Positions 1-11,060 are shown, counted from the stretch's first letter. The stretch: DNA of 64,000 nucleotides from Musa acuminata AAA Group (GCF_036884655.1 NC_088355.1:23042501-23106500); one strand, 5' to 3'. Translations and numbers: made by a program. Notes: generated from the sequence alone by a model not told the origin.

Positions 1-17
1 CTAAAGCTTCTAAATCA

Positions 18-3000
18 GTGGTGGAAGGTATTCTTCATATTTCTAAAAGAAATGCAAAAGTTTTGTTTGATCCCGGCTCCAACTTATCGTTTGTTTCACA
101 ATACTTTGCTTGTCACTTGGATATTCTACCTAAACCTCTGGATTATATGTTATATGTAACAACTACTGTTGGAGATTCATTGGCAACAAACTTGGTCTAC
201 CCATCTTGTTTGATCACTATTGGAGACCACGAACTCCTTGCTGATTTGATTCTCCTAGAGATCCAAGGCTTTGATATTATACTTGGCATGGATTGTTTAT
301 CTTCTCATCACGCTAGTATTGATTGTTACAAAAAATTAATTACTTTCTGCATACCAGATCAGCCTATATTTTTCTTTGAGGGCATTAGGCATGATTTGCC
401 TCCTTGCTTGATATCAGCACTTCAAGTTTATCGTCTTATGCAGAAAGGTTGTTTTTGTTATATGGTGTGTGTAAAGGAGCATTCAAATCAAGAAACCCAC
501 CTAGATGAAATTGTAGTGGTCAAAGAATTCCCTGATGTATTCCCAGATGACTTGCCTGATTTACCTCTAGATAGAGAGGGTGAATTTGCTATTGATCTAG
601 TCCCCAGTACAACCCCAATATCTAAGCCTCCCTACAGAATGGCACCACTCGAGCTAGAGGAGTTAAAGAAGCAAATATAAGAATTATTAGATAAGGGTTT
701 CATACGACCCAGTGTATGCCCATGGGGTGCTCCGGTACTATTAGTGAAGAAGAAGGATGGAACATTGAGGCTTTGTATTGATTATAGACAGTTGAATCAG
801 GTGACCATCAAAAACAAGTATCACATACCTAGAATTGATGATTTGTTTGATCAACTATAGGGTGCACAAGTATTCTCTAAGATTGACCTGAGGTCAGGTT
901 AATATCAGTTGAAGATCAAGGAGGAGGATATTTCAAAAACAGCTTTTAGAACTCGATATGGTCACTATGAATTCTTGGTGATGCCTTTTGGTTTGACAAA
1001 TGCCCCTGCAGCTTTTATGGAACTAATGAATAGGATATTTCAACCGCTCTTGGATATATGTGTAATTGTATTTATTGATGACATATTGGTGTATTCAAGG
1101 AGTAATCAGGAGCATGAGGAACACTTGAGAAATGTATTGTCCATACTAAGAGAAAAGAAGTTGTATGCAAAGTTCAGCAAATGTGAATTTTGGTTGAATG
1201 AAGTTGCTTTCTTAGGCCATGTGATTTCAGGGAAGGGTATATCTGTTGATCCAAGGAAGATAGAAGCTGTAGTCGAATGGGAAGTACCAACAAATGTAAC
1301 AGAAGTTAGAAGCTTTTTGGGCATGGCAGGTTATTATAGGAGATTTGTGGAGGGATTTTCTCGAATCGCTCAACCTCTCACCAAACTCACTAAGAAGAAT
1401 ACGAAATTTGTGTGGGGTGATGATTGTGAGCAAAGTTTTCAAGAGTTAAAAAGAAGATTGACTAGTGCCCCTATTCTCACTATTCCAAGTGGTAGTGAGG
1501 GATTTGTAGTTTATACTGATGCTTCAAGAAAGGGCCTAGGATGTGTTTTGATGTAGGAAGGGAGAGTAATTGCTTATGCTTCTAGGCAAATTAAAGGTTA
1601 TGAATTGAATTATCCAACTTATGATTTGGAATTAGCAGCAATTATTTTTGTTCTAAAGATTTGGAGACATTATTTGTATGGTCGACAGTTTGAAATCTTC
1701 ACTGATCACAAGAGTTTAAAATATATTTTCACTCAGAAAGAGTTAAACATGAGGCAGCGAAGATGGATAGAACTTCTAAAGGATTATGATTGTGCCATCC
1801 GTTATCACCCGGGCAAAGCCAATGTTGTAGCTGATGCACTTAGTAGGAAATCTACAAGTTTTATGGCTAGTCTGGTTGTGAAGCAATGGAAGTTATTAGA
1901 AGAAAATTTTGATTTGAAAGCTTTGAGGAAAGAGCAAGACTCGATGATATTGATGGCCTCCATTCAAGTGCAATCTGATCTTATTCAACAAATTAAGGAA
2001 GGACAATTACGAGATCCACATTTAATCTACTTGAGGAGTGAAGTAGAAAATGAATTGAAGCCACAATTTCATGTTTCAAAGGATGGCCTATTGAGATTTG
2101 GGGAGAGAGTATGTGTACCAAATGAACCAGATATCAAGAATCAAATCCTAAATGAAAGTCATACTTCAAAGTACACCCTATACCCTGGGAGCACTAAGAT
2201 GTATAAAGGTCTTCAAAGTCAATTATTGGTGGGAAGGCATGAAGAAGGAAATTGCAATGTATGTTTCAAAATGTTTGACTTGTCAGCAAATCAAAGTAGA
2301 ACACCAAAGACCTGGAGGGTTGTTGCAACCTTTAGTTATTCCTGAATGGAAATGGGAATGTATTACTATGGATTTTGTTTCGGGACTACCCAGAACCTCG
2401 AGGAAGCATGATGCTATTTGGGTTATCATTGATAGGTTAACAAAATCTGCGCATTTCCTACCGATTAATATGACTTATTCGCTTGATAGACTTGCAGATT
2501 TATATGTTAATGAAATAGTAAGACTTCATGGTATTCCAAAGGAGATCATCTCTGATAGAGACTCCAGATTTCTCTCTAGACTCTGGAGAAGATTGCAGGA
2601 GTCGATGGGCACTAAAGTTAAGGTTAGTACTGCATATCATCCTCAGACTGATGGTCAGTCAGAAAGAACAATTCAAACACTTGAGGATCTGCTTAGAGCC
2701 TATGTTATAGATTGGAAAGGTGAATGGGATAAGGATATTTCACTTGTTGAGTTCACTTATAATAATAGTTATCATTCAAGTATTCAGATGGCTCATTATG
2801 AAGCTTTATATGGGCGAAAGTGCATAACACCTATATGTTGGGAGGAAGTTGGTGACAGAAAGCTGTTAGCACCGGACAAGGTGCAAGAAACTACCGAGAA
2901 AATTTAAGTAATAAGGCAAAGGTTAAAAGTCGCTCAGAGTCGTCAAAAGAATTATGCCGACAATAGAAGACGAGATATTGAGTTTGAAATCGGAGATTTT

Positions 3001-3435
3001 GTATTCTTAAAAGTCTCCCCTTCCAAAGGCATTATAAGGTTTGGGAAGAAAGGAAAATTAAGCCCAAGATTTATTGGACCTTTTGAGGTTCTTGAGAGGG
3101 TTGGTTCTGTCGCTTACAGGATTGCCTTGCCACCAGCATTGTGCCATGTCCATGATATATTTCATGTCTCGATGATTAGAAAGTATATATATGACCCTTC
3201 TCACATCATTAAGTATGAACTGGTGGAGATCGATAAAGATTTATCTTATGTGGAAGAGCCTATTCAGATTGTTGATAAGAAAGAAAAAGTCCTAAGGAAT
3301 CGGGTCATCCCACTGGTTCAAGTAATTTGGAGACATCATTCTAGAGAGGAGACAACTTGGGAGCTAGAGGAGGAAATGAAAAAGGTGTATCCCAGTCATT
3401 TCATCGATAGAGGTACGATAAATTTAGAGGACTAA
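18..3435 (+). pseudogene. Decayed pol of Tekay-like element (PR-RT-RH-IN-chromodomain)
   Basis: Reads as one polyprotein broken by stops near 678, 858, 900, 1554 and 2905, plus a frame change between about 2152 and 2345. The protease site near codon 20 is read as F-D-P-G, where D-S/T-G is expected, so the catalytic neighbourhood is altered. The RT palm is present with the FIDD box at about 1072-1083 and the MPFGLTNAP motif before it. RNase H (YTDAS, TDHKSL, DALSRK) spans about 1510-1850. Integrase follows with the core motifs DFVSGLP, SDRDSRF and YHPQTDGQSER. The GPF-type module ([13 protein letters not shown]) and a C-terminal chromodomain ([17 protein letters not shown]) close the protein at 3435. 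RT and IN residues look otherwise complete, so inactivation is mainly by the stops and the frameshift. Confidence 0.88.
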
Positions 3436-3446
3436 ATTTTTCTTTT

Positions 3447-3459
3447 AAGGGGGGGAGAG
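3447..3459 (+). promoter_or_regulatory. Polypurine tract of A1
   Basis: AAGGGGGGGAGAG directly precedes the TG of the 3' LTR, the expected position of the plus-strand DNA primer in reverse transcription. Confidence 0.85.
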
Positions 3460-5223
3460 TGTAACACCCCTCATTTCCGAATTTTCGTATAAATTTCTGG
3501 TGATAATGTAAGTATTTATTTTAAATTGATAAAAGAAATAGAGTATGAATCAGAGGTAACTTATTTGTAAGATTTGGGAGATCTGTTAAAAAAAAAAAAG
3601 AAAGAATCTGAGGACCTATATGTAAACCCTAAGGACCTAATCGTGAATATGATAAAAACAAGGACTAAACTGCAAAACACACAAAATGACAAATTCCACC
3701 ATTTAAGCCTCTCAGCCTTCATTCTTAAGGAAGCAGAGAAGGCAGCTCATGGGTGATCAGGGAAAGACAGAAAGAAGAAGAAGAAGAAGAAGAAAAAAAT
3801 TGGGGTTTTTAGGGTTCTTGCTTTAATCTTTTCACTTCGGGTAAAAATTCTCAAAGGCAAGTGTTCTAACCCCATCCTACAGAATTTTTAGTCTCTGTTT
3901 TTATGTTGATTTAAAATTAATTGAAGGATTTCTATTTAGAAACTGATATGTCTCTCTTTGGACATAGAACCATGGATTCTGAAGTTTTTTCGGTAAACTG
4001 ACCCCTATACACTGTTTCAGCTATAAGATTTAGTACAAAATGTTAATTTGGGCAGGAACTATTTTGATTGAAATTAGACTCTTATATCTTCCTTTTGACA
4101 CTGGTTTTGTAGATTTTGGATACCGAATACTTACCCAAACATCTGTTTCAAATGAGCCTATAGACGATGTAAAACAGGGTTCAAGATTTCTGACCTGTCG
4201 ATACTAAAATACCTATAACTCCCTGCTGAAAATTCTGATTTATACCAAACTGATTTTATTTGAAATTAGACATGAAAATATTTCTTTTGACATATAGTTG
4301 AAAATTTTGGAATTCAATTTCTTACCCTATTATCTGTTTAATCCGACCCTATAAATTCTACAAAACAGTGATTGTGTTTTTGACCTTGTGTTACCAAATC
4401 AAAGGTAACTATGTGTTGGGAACCCTGTTTCATATGAAATTTGTTCCATCAGAATATAGAATAATATATGGTTCGACCATAGCTTTCTTATGGGTATTGG
4501 AGCATAATTGATATTCTGAAGTATTTGTTTGATGTGCCATTGGAATTCTGTCCGAAATCGAGCTTTGGTCGATTTCGCATATTCTGTTCCGTTCCTTTGG
4601 ATATTTGAATTCGTCTAACCTTCTTATTGGAATTGAGCTAAATATGATTGCTTGGAATCCCTGTATACTCTTGTTTTCATTTCATTCCAAATCTGAATAC
4701 ATTTGTGAGAGATTTGTTCTTTGTTTCGTATTGTCTCGAAAAGGCACATGCACGTTTTGTTGCTCCGCGTGTGCTTCCGATATATGCTACTTATTGTTAA
4801 AACTGCCCTCTTGTACTCTGGTGTGTGGGATTGTCTGGACCTTTGCCAGAAATGATAAAGGGTATGCGCTTATTGCCCGCTTTGTGGGGTCCCGCTCTAT
4901 GGGATATTCTGGACCTTTGCTAGAAATGGTAAAGGGTATGTGCTTAGAGCCTGCGATGCTCTGCCAGCCCCCTCTGACTTCACCTAGACGTGGGTGGATG
5001 GAGCTCCCAGACGTGGGAGACTTTTGTCAGGTGGTCATTCAGAAATGGATGAATCACATTCTGACTGAGATCCCACTACACCTTCTATATGCTTGATATG
5101 ACATCCAGAGTTTTGGTGAGTTGTTTCTGTTCATGCTCTGGATAAGAATGATATGATTGCGATGTCAAAGACGACGTTTGAGCTTCTGTACGATATTTGT
5201 TTTTTATATGCTCTGTAATGCTT

Positions 5224-5345
5224 CATTCACTGATGATTTTGCTTCGAAATGTTCCATATGCCATTGATATGCTTCAGAACATTTTATATGCCATTGATAA
5301 GCTCCGATATGTTTCCTTTGTTACTAATATGCTCCAATTACTCTA
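5224..5345 (+). repeat. About 30-bp minisatellite in the A1 LTR
   Basis: About four degenerate copies of a unit built on CCATTGATATGCTTC. The reversed sister LTR carries about ten copies of the same unit at 10755-11060, so copy number differs between LTRs of the family. Confidence 0.75.
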
Positions 5346-6100
5346 TGCCCCATCTGTTAGGAACCAAATATGTAAGATTGAAAGGACAATTGTGTTTCTG
5401 CTCCTAATGATATTATGTCTACGAAATCGTATATTCTGCCTTGTATTTTGAAACTGTATCTCTTTGGAAATTGTACTATTTTGATATGGATATGTTAGCC
5501 ACTTGCTGAGCTCTTTATGCTCACCCCGTTTGTTGATAAATTTTTCAGGATAGCGTATTGCTTGCTTAAATGTTAAGATTGTTGAATCTCGGATTTTGAT
5601 GATGAAGTCAATTGTCATTTGTTATCTAATCTATGTGTTGAGATAAGTGTGCAGGATTAACTACGATGAGAGTAAGACAAGCAGCAGGTGTTGCGCCGGA
5701 GTCAAAATCATGATCACATTGGGAGTTCGAGAGTTCGACGGAAGTTCGGACGGTCGTCGGAGGTTCAGCGAGAACAGATCCGAGAAGTCCAGAAGCTTGC
5801 CAAGCGAAGCTCGTCGGAACTCGCCAAGTGGATCGTCGCAAAGTCCAGGAGTATGCCGGATGTCCGCAGAAGGATCACCGAGGGTTTATCGGATGATCGA
5901 CGGAAGTTCGCCGGAAACTCGCCGGAAGAAGCGACTGACGCATCGGAGCATAGCTGCAGAAGTTGTCTTAGAGTTAATCGTAGTTAGCACGATAATTAAG
6001 CTTGAAAATGGGAGGTGATCCCATTAGCTTAATCTTGGGGCAATTGGGCCCCTGAAAAGATTCAAATTGGGCCGAATGGAGCGAACCATTCGGACCCTGA

Positions 6101-6650
6101 TTGCACCAGGCGGTGCAACCGCCTAGGACAGGAGGTGCAACCGCCTGGGCTGCGGGACTGGGCGGTGCAACCGCCCCAGCCAGGCGGTGCAACCGCCCAG
6201 GCCATGTCTTCCAGCGGGACTGGGCGGTGCAACCGCCCAGGGCTCAGTCTCCAAGCGAGACTGGGCGGTGCAACCTCCTCTGTCAAGAGGTAGCACCGCC
6301 AGAGCTCAAGTTTCGAGCTCTGCCAAGAGGTGCAACCACCGAGCTCGGTCTTCAAGCTCTGGCAAAGAGGTGCAACCTCTTTGGACAGGTGATGCATCGC
6401 CTGAGCTCGGTCTTCGAGCTCTGGCAGAGAGGTGCAACCACCTCTGGAAGAGAGGTGCATCAGCCTGAGCTCAGTTTTGAGCTCTGCCAGGTGATGCAAC
6501 CACCGAGCTCAGACTTCGAGCTCTGCCAGGCGATGCAACCACTGAGCTCAGTCTTCGAGCTCTGGCAGAGAGGTGCAATCGCCTGAGCTCAGTCTTCGAG
6601 CTTTGCCAGGCGGTGCCACCTCTCCAGTCAAGAGGTGCAACCGCCTGATC
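6101..6650 (+). repeat. GC-rich hairpin cluster in solo LTR B1
   Basis: Many short inverted repeats of the form GGCGGTGCAACCGCC and degenerate relatives (GAGGTGCAACC, GGCGGTGCCACC), alternating with GAGCTC-containing spacers (TCTTCGAGCTCTGGCA type). It lies just upstream of the LTR TATA box. The same cluster in shorter form occurs in every SIRE-type LTR of this window. Confidence 0.85.
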
Positions 6651-6705
6651 CCGGAATTCCGGGATTTGATCGTTTTGAGCTCCAAATTTGAATTGGGTTG
6701 GGGCC

Positions 6706-6713
6706 TATAAATA
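6706..6713 (+). promoter_or_regulatory. TATA box of SIRE-type LTR B1
   Basis: TATAAATA inside GGGGCCTATAAATACCC. It lies 3' of the hairpin cluster and is kept in the other SIRE-type LTRs (GCCTATAAATACCCC near 28313, 38024 and 44384). It is the likely start of the R region. Confidence 0.7.
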
Positions 6714-7249
6714 CCCTACCCATTCAACACTGAAAGGATACAGATCCATACCGAATTGTTGATCTTTTCAGTGATTCTAAGAGCTCAAATTTGTGTAAAG
6801 TCCTAAAGTTCTCCTCCTTCTGTTCTTTAAGTCTTAAGTTGTAAAGAGAGGAGAGAAAGGATCTGTAAAGGTTGTCTCCTAAGCCTGTCAAAAGGAGAGA
6901 AACTATAAAAGGGCAGTTAGCCTTCGCCCATTGAAGGAAGGCAGTTAGTTGACGTCGGTGACCTCGTCGGAGGAGGAAGCCAAAAGTGGAGTAGGTCAAG
7001 ACTGACCGAACCACTCTAAATCTCTGGTTTGCTTTTACCTTGAGCACTTTATCATTACTGCAAACCTCCTACATTGCTACTGCCCTCTGCGCCTTTACGA
7101 ACGAGTTTCTAAGGTCTGATCTTTCAGAATCTGCATTCAAACGTAAATCGTGTTTTCGTACGATCTTCACACTGCAGTTTACGCTTACATTCGGATTCCA
7201 TTTATAACTGCAAACTGCTTTCTACGTAAAACGCTTTTCAAGGTTCAAA

Positions 7250-7556
7250 ACTGCTTTTAGACGCAAAACTACATTTAGACGTAAAGTTACGTTTAGACGT
7301 AAAACTGCGTTTAGACGCAAAACTGCGTTTAGACGTAAAACTGCGTTTAGACGTAAAACTGCGTTTAGACGTAAAATTGCTTTTAGACGTAAAACTGCGT
7401 TTAGACGTAAAACTGCGTTTAGACGCAAAACTGCGTTTAGACGTAAAACTGCGTTTAGACGTAAAACTGCGTTTAGACGTAAAACTGCGTTTGGACGTAA
7501 AACTGAGTTTAGACGCAAACTGCGCTTAGACGCAAAACTGCGCTTAGACGCAAACT
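7250..7556 (+). repeat. 18-bp tandem array in solo LTR B1
   Basis: About 17 copies of ACGTAAAACTGCGTTTAG with single-base variants. The 18-bp period gives a spurious six-residue repeat on the minus strand. It lies downstream of the TATA box, so it would be in the transcribed leader. The other long SIRE-type LTRs (36681-39170 and 57437-59432) also have it; the 1.2-kb LTRs do not. Confidence 0.9.
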
Positions 7557-8156
7557 GCACTATGATTCTGCTTTTATATCGAAATCATTTTTTTATCGGA
7601 CGAACGCAGCTTTCGTTTTTAAATTACTGTAAGATTTTCGCTGCACTAATTCACCCCCCCCCCTCTTAGTGCTCTCGATCCTAACAAAGATTGGGCTGAG
7701 GCAGTGGAAAGTTTAGAAGATTTTGGGCAGATCTTTATTAGCATATGTGTATTTGTTGTATAAGATACTCTGCATCTTATGAAATGTGACGATGAATCTA
7801 ATCCTGTGGATTTTGTGTAAGTTAATGAATCCCTCATGTATAGGATTTTGGAATGTTAAGTTAAATTCATGTAATGATATGAATTTATGGTAATCGTTGA
7901 TTTGGTGACTGCATAGACTTCCCCACTTATGAATTTATGTGTGGTTATTATTTTGATGAGTTGAGTTCAGATTATATGAATTATCGAGTGATGTGTGGTA
8001 TGTTTATGAACTGCACAGGGTGATGAATTTGTAGACTATAGAGGTGAAATTTTGATCTGAATGTTTTCTTAGTGACCTCAAATGTGTGTTTGGATCCTGG
8101 GTTTGTTGTGATGAAAATTTTAAATATTGTCGATATTTTGGAGGGGCGTGACATAA

Positions 8157-8321
8157 TGTAATATCCCATTAGTCCCACATCGGAAGTGGGGAATGTATAT
8201 AATTAGCTTATAAGGGCCTGATTAGTGTACTACGTAACCTCCCACTTAAGCATTTTGGTCCGCCGTTGAGGACCAAAATGGAGTTATTGGCCAGTTAACT
8301 CATCTGACTTGGGTCGTGACA
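8157..8321 (+). repeat. TRIM 5' LTR with USE-like and TATA-like boxes
   Basis: 165 bp. GTCCCACATCG at 8172-8182 matches the plant snRNA upstream sequence element (RTCCCACATCG). TATAAGG begins at 8209, 26 bp beyond it. A TTTT lies downstream in AAGCATTTTGG. Confidence 0.8.
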
Positions 8322-8518
8322 TTTGGTATCAGAGCCAACCTAGCATTAGGGCAGGGTGAGAGGGCTGCAGTAGGAAAGGGCTACCCGTGGATGGAGTTAG
8401 AGAACTCATCACGGCGTGGAGCCACCATTGAGTTAAACCTCACATGCACTATGCTAGGGTTCGATTTGGGATATGTCGGGCCTTGACGAGGACGTCAAGC
8501 TAATTGAGTTGAGGATAA

Positions 8519-8683
8519 TGTAATATCCCATTAGTCCCACATCGGAAGTGGGAAATGTGTATGATTAGCTTATAAGGGCCTGATGAGTGTGCTACGTAAC
8601 CTCCCGCTTAAGCATTTTGGTCCCCCGTTGAGGACCAAAATGGAGTTATTGGCCAGTTATCTCATCAGACCCAGGTCGTGACA
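8519..8683 (+). repeat. TRIM 3' LTR
   Basis: 165 bp, nearly the same as the 5' copy, preceded by the purine-containing GAGTTGAGGATAA. Confidence 0.85.
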
Positions 8684-9777
8684 GAACTAGCCGAGAATGA
8701 GTAGGGAGCTTGCCGAAGGGTTTTTCAGAAGCTCGCTAGAAGGTTCGTTGGAAGTTCACGGAGCTCGCCGAGAAAGATCGGAGCTTGCCGAAGAAGCTCA
8801 TTGGAACTCGCCAAAGTCTAGGAGCTTGCCGGGAGTCCGCATAATGGTTTCCGAGAGTTTATTGGAAGACCGTCGGAAGTTCATCGGAAGCTCGCCGAAA
8901 GAAGTCTTGACTTATGGGCTTTGTAATAGCTTAGAAAATGTCTTTAAATTCGTAGTTAGCATGTTAATTAGGGTTAGGATTAGGTGTTAATCCTATAAAC
9001 CAAGTAGGGGCCAATTGGGCCCGAGTTCGGACTGGTTTGGGCCAAGTTTGGTGCTCAACCAGTGAGCTGATTTGGCCTAGGCGTTGGCACCACCTAGGCT
9101 GGGCGGTGGCACCGCCCAGCACCCGAGAGCTGGGCGGTGACACCTCCTGGGCTGGGCGGTTGCACCGCCCAGCACCCGAGCATTGGGCGGTGGCACCGCC
9201 AGCATCGGGAACATAAGAGAATTCAAATTTTTGGAGCCCAAATTTGAATCCTCTTGAGGCCTATATATACCCCTCAAGTCTCAACTGAGAACACAACTCT
9301 TTGAGCAGCAAGTGATTGAGAGAAAAGTCTTAGAAGAGTCTTTGCCTTTCTTGTTTTCAATTTGCTAGTGTTCACCTCCTTCATTCTTGCTGAAAATCTA
9401 TAAGAGAGTGAACCGCTTGTAAAAGTTGTAAGAGGGGTATTTACCCTTTCCTTTCAATAGATTTGCTAGTGGAAGGTGGGAGCCTCATCGAAGAGGGGCC
9501 TCGCAAGTGGATGTAGGTCACTTGACCGAACCACTTTAAAAATAGTGTAATCTCTGGTTTGCATTTCATTACTGCTATTTACATTACTGCAAACCCTCTT
9601 ACTTGCTTTATTTTCTCATTACATTTACTGCACAACTTTGCGAATATGCTTTCAAGTTAAGCACTTCTGATTCTGATTTTTATCGTACGAAAGATTTGTC
9701 GAAACCAACGTTTTAAGTCGCTGCACTAATTCACCCCCCCCCCCCCCCCCCTTCTTAGTGCCGCTCCGATCCTAATA
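8684..9777 (+). repeat. 5'-truncated SIRE-type LTR (B4)
   Basis: Begins abruptly at GAACTAGCCGAGAATGAG, which lies inside the related LTR at about 37208, and continues through the hairpin cluster (about 9076-9205), the TATA box in CCTATATATACCCC and an 18-base C-run (9734-9751) to a terminal GATCCTAATA. The expected ending is CCTAACA, so the last C has become T. The 5' half is missing at the TRIM junction. The right edge joins the inside of a Reina-like LTR. Confidence 0.8.
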
Positions 9778-10064
9778 ATTTCTTAGAGAAGAATAAGGAG
9801 TTGTAAAGGAATAGGAGTCTTGAGTAGGAGTCCTATTATGAGTTGGAGTTTAGAAGCCCTATAAATAGTTATGTATTCCACCACTTTTCATAAGTAATAG
9901 ATGAATCTTTTCTACAGCCTTTGAGCAGCAACTTGGAGGGAGGAACCCCTATAGAGTTCCAAGGAGGCCGATCCCCTAAAGAGATCAACCCCAAGTTTAG
10001 AATCTGCAAGAGTTCTAACACCCTTAAAGAGATCAACCCCAAGTTTAGAATCTACAAGGGTTCT
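9778..10064 (+). repeat. Reina-like D3 5' LTR, left part
   Basis: Matches the Reina-like LTRs from TTTCTTAGAGAAGAA through CCCTATAAATAG (TATA box) to AGGGTTCT; the first part of the LTR is missing. The last 48 bp or so is duplicated in tandem across the LTR/primer-site border (AGTTCTAACACC then CTTAAAGAGATC). The LTR is cut by the solo LTR that starts at 10065; its last bases (TTCTAACA) reappear at 19565-19572. Confidence 0.8.
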
Positions 10065-10754
10065 TGTCACGCCCCCTCAAAAAAAATTTCCATGATATTA
10101 AAATAATTTCATCACAAACCAATCCAGGATCCAAACTAACATTTGGGGACACTGAAAACATTCTATCAAATTCACATCTATAAAACCTGTGCAGTTTATA
10201 ATCATATATCACATCACTCGATAATTCACATTTATGGCAACCCAAGCCAACTTGACAAATATGAACAACATTTATAAATCCATAAGCTAAATAAATTATA
10301 CAATCAGAACTCCAACTATTCACCATAAGTTCATATCGTCATAAATTAGACTTAACATTTCGAAATTCCAAATAAGAGAGATCTTCTAACACTTTTACAC
10401 AGTATATCCATTTCGATTCATCAACAACATTTCATTACATACAAAATATACTTATACAACAATAGCATAACAACCAACAAGACTTGCCCATAATTCTGAA
10501 TAGCTATCCACTGCCTCAGCCCAAATCAAACATCTCAAATGGTGACAAGCTGACCTGAAAGATTTATATAACAACAGAATGAGCTAAAAATAGCTCAGCA
10601 AGTGACAAAGCATATTCAGAACAAAAGGAATGGTTTCAAACAAGTAAGGTATCATAATGCAAGGCAGAATACAAGAATTCTCAAGGATACCATTTCATTA
10701 GATACAAAATCATATGTATATTGTCATTCAAAATATATTTGATTCATAACAAAT

Positions 10755-11060
10755 GGAGCATAGAGTAATTGGAGCATATCAATAGCATACGAGATGTTCC
10801 GAAGCATATCAATGGCAAATGGTACATTTCGAAGCATATCAATAACAAATAAAACATATCGGAGCTTATCAATGGCATATGAATTGTTCCGGAGCATATC
10901 AATGGCGTATGGAACATTTCGAAGCATATCAATAACAAATGAAATGTTTCGGAGCTTATCAATAGCGTATGAAATGTTCTGGAGCATATCAACGGCATAT
11001 GGAACATTTCGAAGCATGTCAACAGTGAATGAAACTTTTCAGAGCATATCAATAATAAAT
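10755..11060 (-). repeat. 30-bp minisatellite in solo LTR A2
   Basis: About ten copies of a 30-bp unit such as GAGCATATCAATGGCATATG plus GAACATTTCG. Being a multiple of three without stops, it produces open frames on both strands that are not genes. Confidence 0.88.

Larger units (their letters stand above)
5580..7686 (+). mobile_element. SIRE-type solo LTR (B1), TSD AAGAT
   Basis: A 2107-bp unit starting TGTTGAATCTCGG and ending GATCCTAACA, flanked by the 5-bp duplication AAGAT (5575-5579 and 7687-7691). The ends match those of the SIRE-like copia elements at 27628 and 43699. No internal coding region or second LTR is present, so it is a solo LTR, presumably left by unequal recombination. 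In order it holds a 5' part shared with the copia LTRs, a GC-rich hairpin cluster, a TATA box, an 18-bp array and a C-run close to the 3' end. ORFs crossing 5647-6586 are by-products of the repeats. Confidence 0.92.
1..8153 (+). mobile_element. Tekay-like Ty3/gypsy chromovirus (A1), 3' portion with nested solo LTR
   Basis: The window opens inside pol of a Ty3/gypsy element. Domain order on the + strand is protease, reverse transcriptase, RNase H, integrase, chromodomain, then a polypurine tract and a long LTR. This order, the type of chromodomain and an LTR of about 2.58 kb (after removing the inserted solo LTR) fit the Tekay/Del branch of plant chromoviruses. The gag gene and 5' LTR lie left of the window. 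Several in-frame stops and one frameshift show it is inactive. The insertion at 5580-7686 is younger than this element. Confidence 0.85.
3460..8153 (+). repeat. 3' LTR of Tekay-like A1, split by a solo LTR
   Basis: Starts TGTAACACCCCTC after the polypurine tract and ends GGGGCGTGACA. Removing 5580-7686 and one target duplication leaves about 2.58 kb. The same ends occur reversed in the copy at 10065-19563, which supports both borders. It contains a short GAA run near 3772-3795, where the other copy has over 1 kb of pyrimidine-rich DNA, and a small block of about 30-bp repeats at 5224-5345. ORFs in this stretch (4605-5451, for example) have no recognisable domain and are read as chance. Confidence 0.85.
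8157..8683 (+). mobile_element. TRIM element (terminal-repeat retrotransposon in miniature)
   Basis: Two 165-bp direct repeats (8157-8321 and 8519-8683), both starting TGTAATATCCCATTAG and ending GTCGTGACA, flank about 197 bp of non-coding sequence. A primer-binding site TTTGGTATCAGAGCC follows the first LTR directly, matching the plant initiator tRNA-Met pattern. Nothing is coded. Flanks do not show matching 5-bp duplications (CATAA left, GAACT right), so one side has been rearranged since insertion. The right flank is the inside of a SIRE-type LTR, and the left flank is the end of the Tekay LTR. Confidence 0.9.

Noticed and set aside
4605..5451. Candidate host ORFs of 163 and 84 codons
   Set aside because: They lie inside the Tekay-like LTR, overlap a minisatellite and have no recognisable domain.
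5647..6586. Several ORFs up to 161 codons in the solo LTR
   Set aside because: They lie inside an LTR, follow its repeats, and the same frames recur in B3 with the same origin.
7250..7556. CRISPR-like array
   Set aside because: Units are contiguous without unique spacers, and the host is a plant.
7222..7560. 112-codon minus-strand ORF with a six-residue repeat (LRLNAV type)
   Set aside because: Direct translation of the 18-bp LTR array; period 18 keeps any frame open.
8157..8321. TRIM read as a Cassandra element with a 5S rRNA-like LTR
   Set aside because: CTCCCGCTTAAGCATTTTGG faintly resembles the 5S box A region, but no box C-like sequence or longer 5S similarity was seen.
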